A stretch of DNA of 64,000 nucleotides from Streptococcus peroris ATCC 700780 (GTDB lineage: Bacteria; Bacillota; Bacilli; Lactobacillales; Streptococcaceae), in NCBI RefSeq assembly GCF_000187585.1, contig NZ_GL732463.1, positions 1,364,944-1,428,943 of the forward strand, in the 5' to 3' direction. Made by a program: the position numbers and the translations under genes. The notes beneath the pieces were generated by a model. That model saw nothing but the letters and a program-made list of their open reading frames with translations. It was not told the DNA's origin and ran no database searches. Positions 1-9,579 of the stretch are shown here, in pieces. Numbering within the stretch: the first letter of the stretch is position 1; the number at the start of each line of letters is the position of its first letter.

Positions 1-7
1 CTCCTGT

Positions 8-952
8 TTAGAACCATTTTTTATGGATGAGGTAAAGAGTGAGAGAAACACTCATAGCAAAGGCGATAAATACGATGAGCCAGAAAGCATGCGGTTCTCC
101 GTTTAAAGGAATTTCATTATCCTTAAAGTTCATTCCGTAGGCTGAGAAAATCATGGTTGGGATGGACATAACGATAGTCACAAGTGCCAAGGTTTTCATG
201 ATATTGTTCTGGTTGTTTGAAATGATAGAGGCAAAGGTCTCCGTCATAGAGTGAAGGACGTTTCCATAGATATCCGCCATCTCGATGGCCTGTTGCGTTT
301 CAATCAAGGTATCTTCTAGTAAGTCTTCGTCTTCAAGGTATTTCTTGATGTTGCTAGTTGCGCTGGTCAACTTTTTAATCACGCGCTCGTTTGTCTTAAG
401 AGAGGCTTTGAAGTAGACGATGGTCTTTTCCAACTCCATGAGTTCAATCAATTCTTCATTTCGAGTAGATTTGTGAAGTTGACTCTCAATCTGCTCACTC
501 TTACGTTCGATTGAACGAAGGGCAGTCAAGTAAATCTCTGCATTGCGGTAGAGGATTTGAAAGATAAAGCGCGAACGCATAAAGGTATAGAAATTTCGAA
601 GTCTCCGATTGATGAAGACATCTAGAAGTGGGAGAGGCTCCAAGCAAGTCGTGATGATAGCCTCTTCTGTGATAATGATTCCCAAGGGAATAGTCACATA
701 GTAGGTTTGGTTATTTCTTTCCTCTGTGATTGGGACGTCCACGATAATCAAGGTGTATTCGTCTTCGATAGTAATACGTGACATTTCTTCCGCATCTAGT
801 GGTGCACGAAGGTCAGTGATATCAATATCAAAGGCCGAGGCGATTTCCATTGATTCGCTTTGAGTAGGGTTGACGAGATTGATCCAAGTTCCCGATTCAA
901 GTGTGTCAATCTCTTTGAATTCAGTTGTTGTTGAAAGAAAGACTTGTTTCAT
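8..952 (-). CDS. corA: CorA family magnesium transporter
   Basis: The product has 314 residues. It is a homopentameric inner-membrane channel family that carries Mg2+ (sometimes Co2+ or Ni2+) into the cell. The long soluble N-terminal part is rich in charged helices, and two transmembrane segments lie at the C-terminus. The diagnostic GMN motif is at residues 273-275, at the end of the first membrane helix, and the protein ends in basic residues, as in the family. It is divergent from uvrA with a shared 146-bp promoter region. The window also holds MgtA, a second Mg2+ importer. Function is secure from the motif; the ion preference is inferred. Confidence 0.93.
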   Translation of the reverse strand: MKQVFLSTTTEFKEIDTLESGTWINLVNPTQSESMEIASAFDIDITDLRAPLDAEEMSRITIEDEYTLIIVDVPITEERNNQTYYVTIPLGIIITEEAIITTCLEPLPLLDVFINRRLRNFYTFMRSRFIFQILYRNAEIYLTALRSIERKSEQIESQLHKSTRNEELIELMELEKTIVYFKASLKTNERVIKKLTSATSNIKKYLEDEDLLEDTLIETQQAIEMADIYGNVLHSMTETFASIISNNQNNIMKTLALVTIVMSIPTMIFSAYGMNFKDNEIPLNGEPHAFWLIVFIAFAMSVSLTLYLIHKKWF

Positions 953-1002
953 ATCTCCTCCCCTTCCGTTTTTGTATTTTAGCGAATTTTTAGCACCGTA
1001 CT

Positions 1003-1067
1003 ATTATACTACAAAAACGCTTTTTTTGGTAATAGAATCCGACATTTTTTGCTATATCTGGTATAAT
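1003..1067. promoter_or_regulatory. divergent corA / uvrA promoter region
   Basis: On the plus strand CCGACA (1039-1044), a 17-bp spacer and TATAAT (1062-1067) precede uvrA. On the minus strand TATAAT (1008-1003) with a weak TTACCA upstream can serve corA. No LexA-type operator was recognised, which fits streptococci lacking a classical LexA. Confidence 0.6.
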
Positions 1068-1098
1068 AGAAAGCAATAACGGACTAGAAAGAAGTAAC

Positions 1099-3930
1099 AT
1101 GCAAGATAAGATTGTCATCCATGGGGCTCGCGCCCATAATTTAAAAAATATTGACGTGGAAATACCACGAGACAAGCTAGTTGTGGTGACGGGACTATCT
1201 GGATCTGGAAAGTCTAGTTTAGCCTTTGATACCCTCTATGCTGAAGGGCAACGTCGTTATGTAGAGAGTCTATCTGCCTATGCGCGACAATTTTTGGGCA
1301 ATATGGAAAAGCCAGATGTGGATTCTATCGATGGTCTTAGTCCTGCTATTTCCATTGACCAGAAAACGACTAGTAAAAATCCTCGTTCGACAGTTGGAAC
1401 AACGACGGAAATCAACGACTACCTACGTCTCCTCTATGCACGTGTAGGAACACCCTACTGTATCAACGGACATGGGGCTATCAAAGCTTCGTCTGTAGAG
1501 CAGATTGTCGACAAGGTCTTGGAATTGCCAGAGCGCCAGCGTCTGCAGATTTTGGCTCCTGTTATTCGTAAGAAAAAAGGGCAGCATAAGACGCTGATTG
1601 AAAAGATTCAAAAAGATGGTTACGTCCGTGTCCGTGTCGATGGAGTTGTTTACGATGTGACCGAAGTTCCTGAACTTGAAAAGAATAAGCAACACAACAT
1701 CGATGTGGTGGTGGACCGTATCATCATAAAGGATGGGATTCGTAGTCGTCTTTTTGACTCGATTGAGGCAGCCCTTCGTATCGCTGAAGGATATGTCATT
1801 ATCGATACTATGAACGACTCTGAGTTGCTCTTCTCAGAACACTATGCTTGTCCAGTATGTGGCTTTACGGTTCCAGAACTAGAACCTCGTCTTTTCTCTT
1901 TCAATGCTCCTTTTGGGTCATGTAGTGAGTGTGATGGTTTGGGTATCAAGCTAGAGGTGGATATTGATTTAGTGATACCAGATGCTAGCAAGACTCTTCG
2001 TGAGGGAGCCCTAGTACCTTGGAACCCTATCTCTTCGAACTATTATCCAAATATGCTAGAACAAGCCATGACAGCCTTTGGAGTGGATATGGATACGCCT
2101 TTTGAGAATTTATCAGAATCAGATAAGAACTTGATTCTCTACGGGTCTGATGGGAAAGAATTCCATTTCCACTATGAAAATGAGTTTGGCGGTGTGCGCG
2201 ATATCGACATTCCTTTTGAAGGGGTTGTCAATAACATCAAGCGTCGCTATCACGAGACTAACAGTGATTACACCCGTACTCAGATGCGTCTCTATATGAA
2301 TGAGCTAACTTGTGGTACCTGCCACGGTTATCGTCTCAATGACCAGGCCTTATCTGTTCGAGTAGGGGGAGAAAAAGGACCCCATATCGGAGAAATTTCA
2401 GACCTCTCCATCGCAGACCATCTGGAGGTCATTGATCAACTAAGCCTGTCTGAAAATGAAGCTATCATCGCTCGCCCAATCCTGAAGGAAATCAAGGACC
2501 GCTTGACCTTCCTCAATAATGTGGGGCTTAACTATCTGACGCTTTCTCGTTCAGCAGGAACATTATCAGGTGGGGAGAGCCAACGTATTCGCTTGGCAAC
2601 CCAGATTGGTTCCAATCTCTCAGGAGTCCTCTATATCTTAGACGAGCCGTCCATCGGTCTTCACCAGAGGGACAATGACCGTTTGATTGCCAGTCTGAAA
2701 AAGATGCGGGATTTAGGAAATACTCTCATCGTGGTAGAACACGATGAGGACACCATGCGAGAAGCCGATTATCTGATTGACGTTGGCCCTGGTGCAGGTG
2801 TCTTTGGTGGAGAAATTGTTGCTGCAGGAACGCCTAAGCAGGTAGCTCGTAACAGCAAATCCATTACAGGACAGTATCTATCAGGAAAACGCGCGATTCC
2901 TGTACCGTCAGAACGTCGCGTTGGGAATGGACGCTTTATTGAGGTGACAGGTGCGCGTGAGAACAACTTGCAAAACATCACCGCTCGCTTCCCACTCGGA
3001 AAATTTATTGCAGTGACAGGGGTATCTGGTTCAGGGAAGTCTACCCTCATTAACAGTATCTTAAAAAAAGCTATTGCTCAAAAACTCAATCGCAATTCAG
3101 ACAAACCAGGTAAGTTTAAGAATATTACAGGAATTGAGCATATCGACCGTCTGATAGACATTGACCAGAGTCCAATTGGACGGACACCGAGGTCTAATCC
3201 TGCGACCTATACAGGTGTCTTTGATGACATTCGAGACCTATTCGCTCAGACAAATGAAGCCAAGATTCGTGGCTACAAGAAGGGTCGTTTCAGTTTCAAT
3301 GTCAAGGGTGGCCGCTGTGAAGCCTGCTCGGGTGATGGGATTATCAAGATTGAGATGCACTTCTTGCCTGATGTTTACGTAGCCTGCGAAGTCTGTCATG
3401 GGACTCGCTACAACAGTGAAACGCTAGAAGTTCACTACAAGGAAAAGAATATCTCGCAAGTTTTGGATATGACTGTCAACGATGCAGTAGAATTTTTCAA
3501 ACATATTCCGAAAATTCAGCGCAAACTTCAGACTATCAAAGATGTTGGTCTAGGTTATGTGACTTTGGGACAACCAGCTACCACCCTTTCTGGAGGGGAG
3601 GCCCAGCGTATGAAGTTGGCTAGTGAACTCCACAAACGCTCGACAGGTAAGTCTTTCTATATTCTCGATGAGCCAACTACTGGGTTGCATACTGAGGACA
3701 TCGCTCGACTACTCACCGTTTTGTCTCGCTTTGTCGATGATGGCAATACAGTTCTCGTCATTGAGCACAATCTGGATGTTATCAAAACAGCAGACCATAT
3801 TATCGACCTAGGACCAGAAGGTGGTGTTGGCGGTGGTACTATTATCGCAACAGGAACACCAGAGGAAGTGGCTGCCAATGAAGCTAGCTATACAGGACAG
3901 TATTTGAAAGGAAAGTTACATCATGAATAA
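1099..3930 (+). CDS. uvrA: excinuclease ABC subunit A (UvrA)
   Basis: This is the 943-residue damage-recognition ATPase of nucleotide excision repair. It binds distorted DNA as a dimer and loads UvrB. Walker A motifs are GLSGSGKSS (residues 32-40) and GVSGSGKST (near 640). ABC signatures LSGGE occur twice, followed by LDEPS and LDEPT Walker B motifs. Paired CxxC zinc modules are present in both halves (CPVC and CSEC near 252-275, CEAC and CEVC near 740-765). Length matches the family. The stop overlaps the start of pepP by 8 bp, so the two are cotranscribed and probably translationally coupled. Confidence 0.98.
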   Translation: MQDKIVIHGARAHNLKNIDVEIPRDKLVVVTGLSGSGKSSLAFDTLYAEGQRRYVESLSAYARQFLGNMEKPDVDSIDGLSPAISIDQKTTSKNPRSTVGTTTEINDYLRLLYARVGTPYCINGHGAIKASSVEQIVDKVLELPERQRLQILAPVIRKKKGQHKTLIEKIQKDGYVRVRVDGVVYDVTEVPELEKNKQHNIDVVVDRIIIKDGIRSRLFDSIEAALRIAEGYVIIDTMNDSELLFSEHYACPVCGFTVPELEPRLFSFNAPFGSCSECDGLGIKLEVDIDLVIPDASKTLREGALVPWNPISSNYYPNMLEQAMTAFGVDMDTPFENLSESDKNLILYGSDGKEFHFHYENEFGGVRDIDIPFEGVVNNIKRRYHETNSDYTRTQMRLYMNELTCGTCHGYRLNDQALSVRVGGEKGPHIGEISDLSIADHLEVIDQLSLSENEAIIARPILKEIKDRLTFLNNVGLNYLTLSRSAGTLSGGESQRIRLATQIGSNLSGVLYILDEPSIGLHQRDNDRLIASLKKMRDLGNTLIVVEHDEDTMREADYLIDVGPGAGVFGGEIVAAGTPKQVARNSKSITGQYLSGKRAIPVPSERRVGNGRFIEVTGARENNLQNITARFPLGKFIAVTGVSGSGKSTLINSILKKAIAQKLNRNSDKPGKFKNITGIEHIDRLIDIDQSPIGRTPRSNPATYTGVFDDIRDLFAQTNEAKIRGYKKGRFSFNVKGGRCEACSGDGIIKIEMHFLPDVYVACEVCHGTRYNSETLEVHYKEKNISQVLDMTVNDAVEFFKHIPKIQRKLQTIKDVGLGYVTLGQPATTLSGGEAQRMKLASELHKRSTGKSFYILDEPTTGLHTEDIARLLTVLSRFVDDGNTVLVIEHNLDVIKTADHIIDLGPEGGVGGGTIIATGTPEEVAANEASYTGQYLKGKLHHE

Positions 3931-4984
3931 ACGTGTGCAAGCATTTTTAGATAAAATGCAAGAAAAAGAACTAGATGGTATCATTATCAATAACCTTAAA
4001 AATGTCTACTATTTGACAGGATTTTGGGGTTCAAATGGAACGGTCTTCATCAGCCGTGACCGTCAGGTCTTAGTGACAGATGCTCGCTATATTATCGCTG
4101 CCAAGCAAGAAGTTACTGGTTTTGAGATTTTTGCAGAGCGTGATGAGTTAGCTACTATCGCAAAGATTGCAAAAGATATGGGCCTTTCTCGTATCGGATT
4201 TGAAGATGAGATTTCAGTTTCTTATTATCATCGCATGCAAACCGCCTTTGAAGGTTTAGAACTAGTTCCACAGACTCAGTTTGTTGAAGCCCTTCGTATA
4301 ATTAAGGACGAGACAGAAATTGCGACTATTCGCAAGGCTTGTTCCATCTCAGATCAAGCTTTCCACGATGCGCTTGAATTTATCAAGCCAGGGAAGACAG
4401 AAATTGAAATTGCCAACTTCCTGGACTTCCGTATGCGTGAATTAGGAGCTGCTGGTTTGTCTTTTGATACCATCCTAGCAAGTGGTATCAATTCTTCTAA
4501 ACCCCATGCTCATCCTATGCACAAGCCGGTTGAACTAGGCGAAGCTATTACCATGGACTTTGGCTGCCTTTATGATCACTATGTAAGTGATATGACACGT
4601 ACCATCTACCTAGGGCATGTCAGTGATGAACAAGCAGAAATTTACAATACAGTTTTGAAGGCTAACCAGGCCTTAATTGACCAAGCAAAAGCGGGCCTTG
4701 GCTTCCGTGACTTTGACAAGATTCCTCGTGATATTATCACTGACGCAGGTTATGGAGAATACTTTACACATGGTATTGGCCATGGTATCGGTCTTGATAT
4801 CCATGAAGAACCTTACTTTAGCCAAACTTCGAAAGAAGTCATCAAAACGGGTATGGCCTTGACAGATGAACCAGGTATCTATATTGAAGGAAAATATGGA
4901 GTTCGTATCGAAGATGATATCCTCATTACAGATACAGGTTGCGAGCTATTAACCCTTGCTCCAAAAGAATTGATTGTTATCTAA
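3923..4984 (+). CDS. pepP: Xaa-Pro aminopeptidase / dipeptidase, M24 family
   Basis: This 353-residue cytosolic metallopeptidase cleaves the bond before proline in peptides. An N-terminal creatinase-like domain (about 1-125) is followed by the pita-bread catalytic domain. The metal ligands are visible: MDFG and SDMTRT (two Asp), GHGIG (His), DEPGIY (Glu) and IEDDI (Glu). It follows uvrA with an 8-bp overlap, an arrangement seen in streptococci. The choice between aminopeptidase and dipeptidase activity cannot be made from sequence alone. Confidence 0.93.
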   Translation: MNKRVQAFLDKMQEKELDGIIINNLKNVYYLTGFWGSNGTVFISRDRQVLVTDARYIIAAKQEVTGFEIFAERDELATIAKIAKDMGLSRIGFEDEISVSYYHRMQTAFEGLELVPQTQFVEALRIIKDETEIATIRKACSISDQAFHDALEFIKPGKTEIEIANFLDFRMRELGAAGLSFDTILASGINSSKPHAHPMHKPVELGEAITMDFGCLYDHYVSDMTRTIYLGHVSDEQAEIYNTVLKANQALIDQAKAGLGFRDFDKIPRDIITDAGYGEYFTHGIGHGIGLDIHEEPYFSQTSKEVIKTGMALTDEPGIYIEGKYGVRIEDDILITDTGCELLTLAPKELIVI

Positions 4985-5003
4985 GAAAAAATGAGATAAA
5001 TCG

Positions 5004-5032
5004 TTGACTTTTACTGTTTAAAGGTTTATACT
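5004..5032 (+). promoter_or_regulatory. promoter of the mgtA leader transcript
   Basis: TTGACT (5004-5009), a 17-bp spacer and TATACT (5027-5032) give a near-consensus sigma-A promoter. The predicted start near 5039 is just upstream of the M-box, so the whole riboswitch is transcribed. The 5' leader of mgtA is then about 345 nt. Confidence 0.75.
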
Positions 5033-5038
5033 GATAGG

Positions 5039-5190
5039 CGAAAACGGTAGGTGAGGCTACCATAGGGATACGGATGACTACCGCAAAGCAGTGGAGACAC
5101 TACTCGTTGGTCAACAGTCCTGGTCGCGAAGGTCAAGACTAAGCTCATTACATTGCCCTAAGGAGTTAAAGCTTGAACGAAAACAGATGA
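5039..5190 (+). ncRNA. M-box (ykoK leader) magnesium riboswitch
   Basis: The leader carries the conserved M-box blocks in order: TAGGTGAGGCT near 5049, GGGATACGG near 5066, ACTACCGCAAA near 5077, GTTGGTCAACAG near 5107 and GTTAAAGCTTGAACG near 5165. These match the Bacillus mgtE M-box as I recall it. M-boxes bind Mg2+ and usually promote termination when Mg2+ is plentiful. A terminator hairpin follows directly and the next full-length gene is MgtA, so both the family and the logic fit. A covariance search with the Rfam ykoK model would settle the exact ends. Confidence 0.88.
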
Positions 5191-5201
5191 TAAGTTTTAG
5201 T

Positions 5202-5227
5202 CCTGCCATTTTATGGCAGGATTTTCT
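5202..5227 (+). terminator. riboswitch-controlled terminator upstream of mgtA
   Basis: A perfect 8-bp stem CCTGCCAT / ATGGCAGG (5202-5209 and 5213-5220) with a 3-nt loop is followed by ATTTTCT. Its place right after the M-box suggests it is the expression platform that stops transcription at high Mg2+. Confidence 0.8.
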
Positions 5228-5258
5228 GCTGTTTTAGAACCAAGAAAGGAGATAAACG

Positions 5259-5336
5259 ATGCAAATTGACGATCATCCAGAACCGCACATACACAGCCAA
5301 TCGCTGATTTGTGTCGTTTTGCTCATATTAAAGTGA
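5259..5336 (+). CDS. putative mgtA leader peptide (25 aa)
   Basis: This small ORF begins with ATG seven bases after a near-perfect AAAGGAGAT ribosome binding site (5245-5253). It lies after the M-box terminator and ends 47 bp before mgtA. Residues 4-9 are DDHPEP, then HIH, and the C-terminal half is hydrophobic. Acidic residues mixed with prolines near the N-terminus resemble MgtL of Salmonella, whose translation aborts at low Mg2+ (intrinsic ribosome destabilisation). Codons 10-13 overlap one arm of alternative stems that reach the mgtA ribosome binding site. A regulatory rather than enzymatic role is inferred; no homologue was checked. Confidence 0.6.
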   Translation: MQIDDHPEPHIHSQSLICVVLLILK

Positions 5337-5371
5337 TTGATCTCTGTGTATGAAATCACCATTCATACAGA
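5288..5371 (+). promoter_or_regulatory. mutually exclusive stems in front of mgtA
   Basis: Segment A, CATACACAG (5288-5296, inside the leader ORF), is perfectly complementary to segment B, CTGTGTATG (5344-5352). Segment B with the next two bases also pairs with segment C, TTCATACAGA (5362-5371), leaving a 2-nt bulge. C ends two bases before the mgtA ribosome binding site AGGAGA (5373-5378). A:B and B:C cannot form together. Full translation of the leader would cover A and favour B:C beside the mgtA site, while early ribosome release would favour A:B and free it. The regulatory logic is inferred. Confidence 0.6.
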
Positions 5372-5383
5372 TAGGAGAAACCA

Positions 5384-8044
5384 ATGAAAACTACAAAAGA
5401 AAGATTAGCAGTAGCTATTCAAACACCATTAGAAGATAGTCTCGCTTATTATCATACAAGTCTAGATGGATTAGGCCAAGAGCAAGTTGAAGAAAATCGT
5501 GATCTTTACGGTGAAAATACCATCACCAAGGGGCAAGAAGATTCAATCTTTAAAAAGATTTACGAATCTATCATCAATCCTTTCACAATTATTTTGCTTG
5601 TGATTGCCTTCATCTCTCTCGTTACAAACGTCTGGCTTGCCAAACCTGGTCAAGAGGATCCAACGACCTCTATCATTATCGTTGTCTTAATTTTAATTTC
5701 AGGAGGCATCCGTTTTGTCCAAGAGTTGCGAAGTGATAAGGCAACAACCAACCTTTCAAAAATGATTGTCAACACCGCAACTGTTATTCGCGATGGCCTT
5801 GAACAAGAGTTGCCAATCGATGAACTGGTTGTGGGAGATCTCGTGAAATTGAGTGCGGGAGATATGATTCCTGCAGATGTCGTCTTATTTGAATCACGCG
5901 ATTTTTTCGTTCAACAGTCAGGCTTGACTGGAGAAAGTGATGCAGTTGAAAAACTAGCTTTAAATAAAGCTACTAGTCAGAATGTAGATAGCCTTTTAGA
6001 AGCAGAATCTTTAGCATTCATGGGGACAAACGTTATCTCAGGAAGTGCTACAGCTATGATTCTAGCAGTTGGTGATGACACCATGATGGGAGCTATTGAG
6101 CAAACCCTTACGACTTATGATGAACCCACTTCCTTTGAACGCGAAATGAACTCCGTTTCATGGTTGCTCATTCGATTGATGTTGGTCATGGTTCCTATTG
6201 TATTCTTTGCCAATGGTTTGACAGATGGTGACTGGCTGGAAGCAGGGGTCTTTGCCCTTAGTGTTGGTGTGGGTCTTACACCTGAAATGTTACCGATGAT
6301 CATTACAGCTAGTTTGGCAAAGGGTTCTATCATCATGGCCAAAGAAAAGGTCGTGATTAAAAAACTCAATGCTATTCAGGACTTAGGTGCCATCGATATT
6401 CTATGTACAGATAAAACAGGGACATTAACTCAGGACGAGATTGTGTTGGAGTACCCTTTGGATATCCATGGAGATTTGGACCTAACTGTCTTACGTAGAG
6501 CTTATCTAAATTCTTATTTCCAAACAGGTTTAAAGAATCTAATGGACCGAGCTATTATCAAACGAACAGAAAAAGAAGCGAAGGAACACAGACTTCTACA
6601 AAATCTAGACCAAACGTTCCAAAAAATTGATGAGCTTCCCTTTGACTTTGAACGTAGACGGATGAGCGTCATTGTAAAAGATGATGAAGGCACCGTTAGT
6701 ATGGTTACTAAAGGTGCTTTGGAAGAAATGTTGAATATTTCGACACATGTAGAATACCATGGGGAAACTATCCCTTTAACTGAAGAAATTCGCCAAGAAG
6801 TATTAACAGAGGTTAGCCAATTAAATCGTCAAGGTTTGCGTGTTTTAGGCGTTGGCTACAAGTCTCATCTACGTGAAGGTTATGCTTATACCGTGACTGA
6901 TGAAAGTGATATGATTTTAACCGGTTATCTTGCCTTTTTGGATCCACCAAAACCTTCAGCAGCGCCTGCAATCAAGGCTTTACTTGAACATGGCGTTAAG
7001 ACCAAAATTTTAACGGGGGATAATGAAAAAGTAACACAAGCCATCTGTGAAAAAGTTGGGTTAGATGTTGAACATATCCTTTTGGGAGCAGATATCGATC
7101 GAATGTCAGAACAAGAATTGGCAGAAGTGGTTGAAAGTGTGACAGTATTTGCTAAATTGTCTCCTGACCAAAAAGCTCGCATCATTCTACAGTTAAAAAG
7201 AAATGGGCATATTGTTGGTTATATGGGAGATGGTATTAACGATGCACCTTCCATGAAAGTGGCAGATGTGGGAATTTCTGTTGATACTGCAGTCGATATT
7301 GCCAAGGAAACAGCGGATGTTATCTTGTTGGATAAGGATCTCATGGTCCTTGAAAAAGGTTTGGTAGAAGGACGTAAAGTATACGCCAACATGACCAAGT
7401 ATATTAAGATGACAGTTAGTTCAAACTTTGGGAATATCTTCTCGCTTCTAGTTGCGAGTATCTTCTTGCCATTCCTACCAATGTCCCCTGTTCATCTTAT
7501 TGTCTTAAATCTTGTCTATGATTTGTCCTGTGTGGCCTTGCCGTTTGATAATGTGGATCAAGATTTCCTAAAACAACCCCATACATGGGAAGCAAAATCC
7601 ATTACCAGATTTATGGTTTGGATGGGTCCGATCTCATCTATCTTTGATATTTTGACCTATATCTTCCTCTACTTTATCATTGTTCCTTTGGTGACAGGTC
7701 ATTATTATGTTCACGGTTCTGAATCAGCCCTTCAGTTCATTATCTTTTTCCAAACAGGATGGTTTATCGAATCTATGTGGTCTCAAACTATGGTTATCCA
7801 TATGCTTCGTACAGCCAAAGTTCCTTTTGTACAAAGTAGACCAGCTTGGCTTGTGATTTTGACAACTTTGCTTGCAGCCATTTTTGTAACCAGCCTACCT
7901 TATGGACCACTAGTAAATATCCTTCGTCTAGCACCTTTAGGACTTCCTTATTTCTTGTTCTTAATCTGTATTATTTTCTTGTATATGTTTAGTGTCACAG
8001 TTATTAAGAAATTTTACATTAGGAAGTACAAAGAGTGGTTATAG
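5384..8044 (+). CDS. mgtA: MgtA-type magnesium-importing P-type ATPase
   Basis: This 886-residue P3B ATPase uses ATP to bring Mg2+ in. Features are an N-terminal soluble segment, the actuator TGES motif near 185, the phosphorylation site DKTGT with Asp343, the nucleotide-binding KGA segment, the hinge GDGIND near 617, and about ten membrane segments. Sequence around LNSYFQTG and the C-terminal membrane part resembles MgtA rather than the pneumococcal Ca2+/Mn2+ exporter. The M-box leader supports the Mg2+ role. The gene stands alone between pepP and spx. AGGAGA six bases upstream fixes the start. Mg2+ specificity is a family inference. Confidence 0.92.
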   Translation: MKTTKERLAVAIQTPLEDSLAYYHTSLDGLGQEQVEENRDLYGENTITKGQEDSIFKKIYESIINPFTIILLVIAFISLVTNVWLAKPGQEDPTTSIIIVVLILISGGIRFVQELRSDKATTNLSKMIVNTATVIRDGLEQELPIDELVVGDLVKLSAGDMIPADVVLFESRDFFVQQSGLTGESDAVEKLALNKATSQNVDSLLEAESLAFMGTNVISGSATAMILAVGDDTMMGAIEQTLTTYDEPTSFEREMNSVSWLLIRLMLVMVPIVFFANGLTDGDWLEAGVFALSVGVGLTPEMLPMIITASLAKGSIIMAKEKVVIKKLNAIQDLGAIDILCTDKTGTLTQDEIVLEYPLDIHGDLDLTVLRRAYLNSYFQTGLKNLMDRAIIKRTEKEAKEHRLLQNLDQTFQKIDELPFDFERRRMSVIVKDDEGTVSMVTKGALEEMLNISTHVEYHGETIPLTEEIRQEVLTEVSQLNRQGLRVLGVGYKSHLREGYAYTVTDESDMILTGYLAFLDPPKPSAAPAIKALLEHGVKTKILTGDNEKVTQAICEKVGLDVEHILLGADIDRMSEQELAEVVESVTVFAKLSPDQKARIILQLKRNGHIVGYMGDGINDAPSMKVADVGISVDTAVDIAKETADVILLDKDLMVLEKGLVEGRKVYANMTKYIKMTVSSNFGNIFSLLVASIFLPFLPMSPVHLIVLNLVYDLSCVALPFDNVDQDFLKQPHTWEAKSITRFMVWMGPISSIFDILTYIFLYFIIVPLVTGHYYVHGSESALQFIIFFQTGWFIESMWSQTMVIHMLRTAKVPFVQSRPAWLVILTTLLAAIFVTSLPYGPLVNILRLAPLGLPYFLFLICIIFLYMFSVTVIKKFYIRKYKEWL

Positions 8045-8179
8045 TTCGTATTTTGTCAATAAAAAGGGAGAAGAACAGGTAAAAAAGTTAAATTTTTTTA
8101 AAAATAGGTCGCAAGTTGGATGCTTTTTATGGTATAATAGAATAAACTGATAGAAACATGTAGCGAAAGGGGTAGGTAC

Positions 8180-8578
8180 ATGATTAAAATTTATACAGTC
8201 TCAAGTTGTACTAGCTGTAAAAAAGCGAAAACCTGGCTCAATGCCCACCAGTTAAGTTATAAAGAACAAAACCTCGGTAAAGAGGGAATTTCTAGAGAAG
8301 AATTATTAGATATTCTAACAAAAACAGACAATGGAATCGCGAGCATTGTATCATCAAAAAATCGTTACGCTAAAGCTCTTGGAGTTGATATCGAAGATTT
8401 GAGTGTCAATGAAGTGCTTAACTTAATCATGGAGACACCACGTATTCTAAAGAGTCCGATTCTTGTTGATGAGAAACGTTTGCAAGTCGGCTACAAGGAA
8501 GATGACATTCGTGCTTTCTTGCCACGTTCTGTCCGCAATGTAGAAAATGCAGAAGCACGTTTACGTGCAGCGCTATAA
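8180..8578 (+). CDS. spxA: Spx/ArsC family transcriptional regulator
   Basis: The 132-residue protein has the thioredoxin-like Spx fold. Spx proteins bind the RNA polymerase alpha subunit C-terminal domain and reprogram transcription during thiol and envelope stress. The redox switch CTSC is at residues 10-13, and the conserved SPILVDEKRL segment lies near 94-103. An extended -10 (TGGTATAAT, TATAAT at 8133-8138) lies 42 bp upstream and AAAGGGG precedes the start. By position it matches the second pneumococcal Spx copy. It ends in a strong terminator. Which of the two streptococcal Spx types it is cannot be fixed here. Confidence 0.9.
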   Translation: MIKIYTVSSCTSCKKAKTWLNAHQLSYKEQNLGKEGISREELLDILTKTDNGIASIVSSKNRYAKALGVDIEDLSVNEVLNLIMETPRILKSPILVDEKRLQVGYKEDDIRAFLPRSVRNVENAEARLRAAL

Positions 8579-8585
8579 AAACATA

Positions 8586-8610
8586 AAGGCCGGGAGTGAC
8601 TCCTGGCCTT
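8586..8610 (+). terminator. terminator after spxA
   Basis: A stem AAGGCCGGGA / TCCTGGCCTT with a short loop is followed by ATTTG. The T-tract is weak, so readthrough into the following lipoprotein gene is possible. Confidence 0.65.
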
Positions 8611-8639
8611 ATTTGATAGGTAAATAAGGAAAAACGAAC

Positions 8640-9212
8640 ATGAAGAAGATAATTATCGGGATAGTTGGGCTTCTATTTTTACTAGCTGGTTGTGGACAGA
8701 AAAAAGAGTCTGCAGAGTCATCTACAAATACAACAACTGAGACCTTCCAGTCAAATTTACCAGTTCTAGAAAATGCCAATAACAATACAGTTGTAACCAA
8801 GACACTTGTTCTACCTATTGATGAAAATGGGATTCAACAAACTCAGACCATTACCTATAAGGGTAAACAATTCTTGACTTTAACAATCCAGCAAAAGCGA
8901 CAAGTTTCAGAAGACCTCAAGAACTTTATTGCAGAACGTGGACTCGAGGAAGCAAGGAGCGCCTTAAAAGAAGAGGAATCCAAGGACGAATCTCTTCAAT
9001 CGGCTCGAAAAATTGCTGGCTTTACTATTGAAACGACTCTTCTGAATGAGAAAGAAATGGAAACCAAGACTAGCTATGATTTCCAAACATTGGATCTTAA
9101 AAAAGCAAGAGAAAACGAATATTTAAAAAATGTTGGTTTGGAAAATCTACTAAAAAACGAACCAGAAGAGTATATTGCAAGTCGAGTTGCAAATGGGGCA
9201 ACTGTTCAGTAA
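8640..9212 (+). CDS. surface lipoprotein of unknown function
   Basis: The 190-residue product begins with a lipoprotein signal peptide: MKK, a hydrophobic stretch, then lipobox LLAGC with the lipidated Cys at residue 18. A Ser/Thr-rich linker (about 20-40) precedes a globular domain rich in Lys and Glu. It resembles a pneumococcal lipoprotein at the same position (after spx, before ireB), which belongs to a YehR/DUF1307-like group as far as I recall. It has no obvious promoter and may depend on readthrough from spxA. No enzymatic motif is seen. Confidence 0.8.
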   Translation: MKKIIIGIVGLLFLLAGCGQKKESAESSTNTTTETFQSNLPVLENANNNTVVTKTLVLPIDENGIQQTQTITYKGKQFLTLTIQQKRQVSEDLKNFIAERGLEEARSALKEEESKDESLQSARKIAGFTIETTLLNEKEMETKTSYDFQTLDLKKARENEYLKNVGLENLLKNEPEEYIASRVANGATVQ

Positions 9213-9250
9213 AAAAGTCGCATAAAATTAGCAAATTCAGAATGTGCCAT

Positions 9251-9279
9251 TTGTAGAAAGGCTATGAATGTGCTATAAT
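9251..9279 (+). promoter_or_regulatory. promoter of the ireB-ruvX operon
   Basis: TTGTAG (9251-9256), a 17-bp spacer and TATAAT (9274-9279) precede ireB by about 30 bp. Leader length is short and no further signal is seen. Confidence 0.75.
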
Positions 9280-9309
9280 AGTACTATTCTAAAGAAAGAG
9301 GGTGTTAGA

Positions 9310-9576
9310 ATGGGATTTACTGAAGAAACCGTACGTTTTAGATTGGACGATTCCAATAAAAAAGAGATTAGCGAAACATTGACAGATGTCTATGCTTCAT
9401 TGAACGAAAAGGGCTATAATCCTATTAATCAGATCGTGGGTTATGTTCTCAGTGGAGACCCAGCCTATGTTCCTCGTTACAATAATGCAAGAAATCAAAT
9501 CCGTAAATACGAACGTGATGAGATTGTCGAAGAGTTGGTTCGTTACTACCTTAAGGGGCAAGGAGTCGATCTATAA
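9310..9576 (+). CDS. ireB: IreB family regulatory phosphoprotein
   Basis: The start chosen is the ATG after AAAGAGGGTG, giving an 88-residue protein; a longer frame upstream runs through the promoter and is rejected. The IreB (DUF965, YrzL) family includes the Enterococcus faecalis protein phosphorylated by the PASTA kinase IreK, where it modulates cephalosporin resistance. The conserved segment [15 protein letters not shown] is present near 36-50. It sits directly before ruvX with a 3-bp gap, the usual Firmicute arrangement. The phosphorylation role in this organism is inferred. Confidence 0.9.
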   Translation: MGFTEETVRFRLDDSNKKEISETLTDVYASLNEKGYNPINQIVGYVLSGDPAYVPRYNNARNQIRKYERDEIVEELVRYYLKGQGVDL

Positions 9577-9579
9577 TCT

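Noticed and set aside
870-1079. Small open frame opposite corA
   Set aside because: Antisense to the corA start and crossing both divergent promoters; no protein features.
5039-5190. yybP-ykoY manganese riboswitch
   Set aside because: Considered because a related pneumococcal ATPase has one, but the GGTGAGGCT and GGTCAACAG blocks fit the M-box instead.
5384-8044. CaxP-type Ca2+/Mn2+ exporter
   Set aside because: Sequence around the phosphorylation domain and the M-box leader fit MgtA (P3B) better.
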